From an uncultured Pelagibacteraceae bacterium (GTDB taxonomy: Bacteria; Pseudomonadota; Alphaproteobacteria; Pelagibacterales; Pelagibacteraceae): a stretch of 64,000 nucleotides of DNA. The stretch spans positions 34,152 through 98,151 of the forward strand of contig CACDSN010000003.1 in assembly GCA_902555465.1 (NCBI GenBank). Reading direction: 5' to 3'. A program made the translations under genes and the position numbers. How positions within the stretch are numbered: position 1 is the first letter of the stretch; each line of letters begins with the position of its first letter. The notes beneath the pieces are model-generated. The model worked only from the letters and a program-made list of their open reading frames with translations, was not told the origin of the DNA and did not search any database. Shown here in pieces: positions 62,933-64,000 of this stretch.

Positions 62933-64000
62933 TTAATTAAGATGTTTATTATTTTTAAATAGATTACTTAATTCGCTAATCATAACATCACCTAATTCTT
63001 GGACATCTGTAATTTTAATTGCTTTATTATAGTATCTAGAAACATCATGTCCTATACCTATAGCCAATATTTCTATATCTTCTTTGCTTTCAACAAATTT
63101 TACAACTTTTTTCAAATGTTTTTCTAAATAATCACCCGAATTTACTGAGAGAGTGGAGTCATCTACTGGGGCACCATCGGATATGACCATCAATATTTTT
63201 CTTTCCTCTTTTCTTTTTTTTAATCTATTATATGCCCACATTATAGCTTCTCCATCGATATTTTCTTTTAGAATTCCTTCTTTAAGCATAAGACCTAAAT
63301 TTTTTTTGGATTGACGCCATTGACTATCCGCACTTTTATAAATTATATGTCTTAAATCATTTAAACGACCAGGATTTTTTATTTTTCCATTTTTATTCCA
63401 CATTTCTCTTGATTTTCCTCCTTTCCAATTTTTTGTAGTAAATCCTAATATTTCTACTTTGACAGAACATCTTTCCAAAGTTCTAGATAATATATCTGCA
63501 CAGAGAGCTGCAATAGTTATTGGTCTACCTCTCATAGAGCCTGAATTATCGATTAATAAACTCACAACAGTATCTTTAAATTCAAGATCCTTTTCTTTTT
63601 TAAATGATAATGAATTATAGGGATCAATAATAATTCTAGGTAATTTCGAACTATCTAAGAGGCCTTCTTCTAAATCAAAGTCCCATGAACGATTTTGTTT
63701 TGCCATCAGTTGTCTCTGAAGTTTATTTGCCAGTTTAATTATTAAATCTTTAAAATTAATGAGTTGTTGGTCGAGATTTTTTCTTAATTTTAATATTTCT
63801 TCTGCTTGCTCTAGATTTTCTGCCTTTTCGATTTCATCAAACTTTCTTGTAAAAATTTTGTACTCATCATCACTTTTTGTGTTATTTAATTTTTGGATAA
63901 TATTTTCTGAACTTTGTTGATCACTTTCTGTATCAAATAATTGTTCCTCCATTCTAAATTCATTTACATCTAAATCAGATTCCGAGACAGATTGATTTTC
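62933..64000 (-). CDS. cobT: CobT-like cobaltochelatase subunit, C-terminal part (5' end outside window)
   Basis: The frame is open to the window edge, so the N-terminus is missing (CobT is about 600 aa); 355 residues are visible. After an acidic stretch comes [23 protein letters not shown] and a VWA domain with MIDAS motif [15 protein letters not shown] and [14 protein letters not shown]. These are the marks of CobT. With CobS it forms an AAA+ chelatase-type motor. SAR11 cells are thought not to make cobalamin, so its role may differ. It faces regB with a 1-nt gap. Confidence 0.87.
   Translation of the reverse strand, partial: ENQSVSESDLDVNEFRMEEQLFDTESDQQSSENIIQKLNNTKSDDEYKIFTRKFDEIEKAENLEQAEEILKLRKNLDQQLINFKDLIIKLANKLQRQLMAKQNRSWDFDLEEGLLDSSKLPRIIIDPYNSLSFKKEKDLEFKDTVVSLLIDNSGSMRGRPITIAALCADILSRTLERCSVKVEILGFTTKNWKGGKSREMWNKNGKIKNPGRLNDLRHIIYKSADSQWRQSKKNLGLMLKEGILKENIDGEAIMWAYNRLKKRKEERKILMVISDGAPVDDSTLSVNSGDYLEKHLKKVVKFVESKEDIEILAIGIGHDVSRYYNKAIKITDVQELGDVMISELSNLFKNNKHLN

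Overview
The window is a very AT-rich, tightly packed alphaproteobacterial chromosome segment. Protein sequences, gene order and the near absence of intergenic DNA point to the SAR11 clade (Pelagibacterales); this is inferred from style and synteny, not from a database match. About 60 protein genes, three tRNA genes (Leu-CAA, Arg-ACG, Ser-GGA) and a few regulatory sites can be supported. Many neighbouring genes overlap by 1-20 nt. I see no insertion sequence, phage, CRISPR array or rRNA operon.

Layout. 1-3.75 kb: translation and RNA-decay operon (infB end, rbfA, rpsO, pnp) without the truB that usually sits between rbfA and rpsO. 3.74-6.36 kb: unsaturated fatty-acid operon fabA-fabB-fabI ending in a 37-aa basic ORF. 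It is divergent from an Irr-like Fur-family regulator, which is followed by katG and a 2-oxoglutarate oxygenase. A nearly identical 17-bp palindrome-like element precedes both irr and katG. 9.7-15.7 kb: SH3 protein, ThiF/MoeB-like, dut, coaBC, ubiB, ubiE, then divergent mutM. 15.8-18.8 kb: rpsT, dnaA, dnaN. 18.8-22.5 kb: PlsC-like acyltransferase, lysA, a 43-aa LptM-like lipoprotein, argH, and a twin-TM protein. 22.5-27.3 kb: esterase, HNH nuclease, coq7, dsbB, YqaA-like protein, tRNA-Leu, acyl-CoA synthetase. 27.4-31.7 kb: a 27-aa Lys/Arg peptide gene with its own promoter and terminator, facing an operon of Suv3-like helicase, TerB-like protein, fdxA and CarD. 31.8-38.7 kb: thioesterase, tRNA-Arg, pyruvate dehydrogenase (a lipoyl-E1 fusion plus E2), EamA transporter, uppP. 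38.8-44.8 kb: gltD-gltB. 44.9-55.2 kb: hydrolase, glycosyltransferase, thrS, infC, rpmI, rplT, pheS, pheT, lepA. 55.2-59.4 kb: a small accessory surface-glycan cluster (GT17, FkbM methyltransferase, two glycan-type proteins, PhyH-type oxygenase) interrupted by tRNA-Ser. 59.6-64 kb: gyrB with a short TOPRIM-region insert, a RegB/PrrB-type redox kinase, and the C-terminal part of a CobT-like VWA protein that runs off the window.

Most of the window is core metabolism. The least expected items are the lipoyl domain fused to pyruvate dehydrogenase E1, the paired regulatory element around irr and katG, the tiny polybasic peptide gene with a complete set of expression signals facing a CarD protein with a polylysine tail, and the glycan cassette whose last gene runs into a tRNA. 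I found no convincing new multi-gene defence or mobile system.
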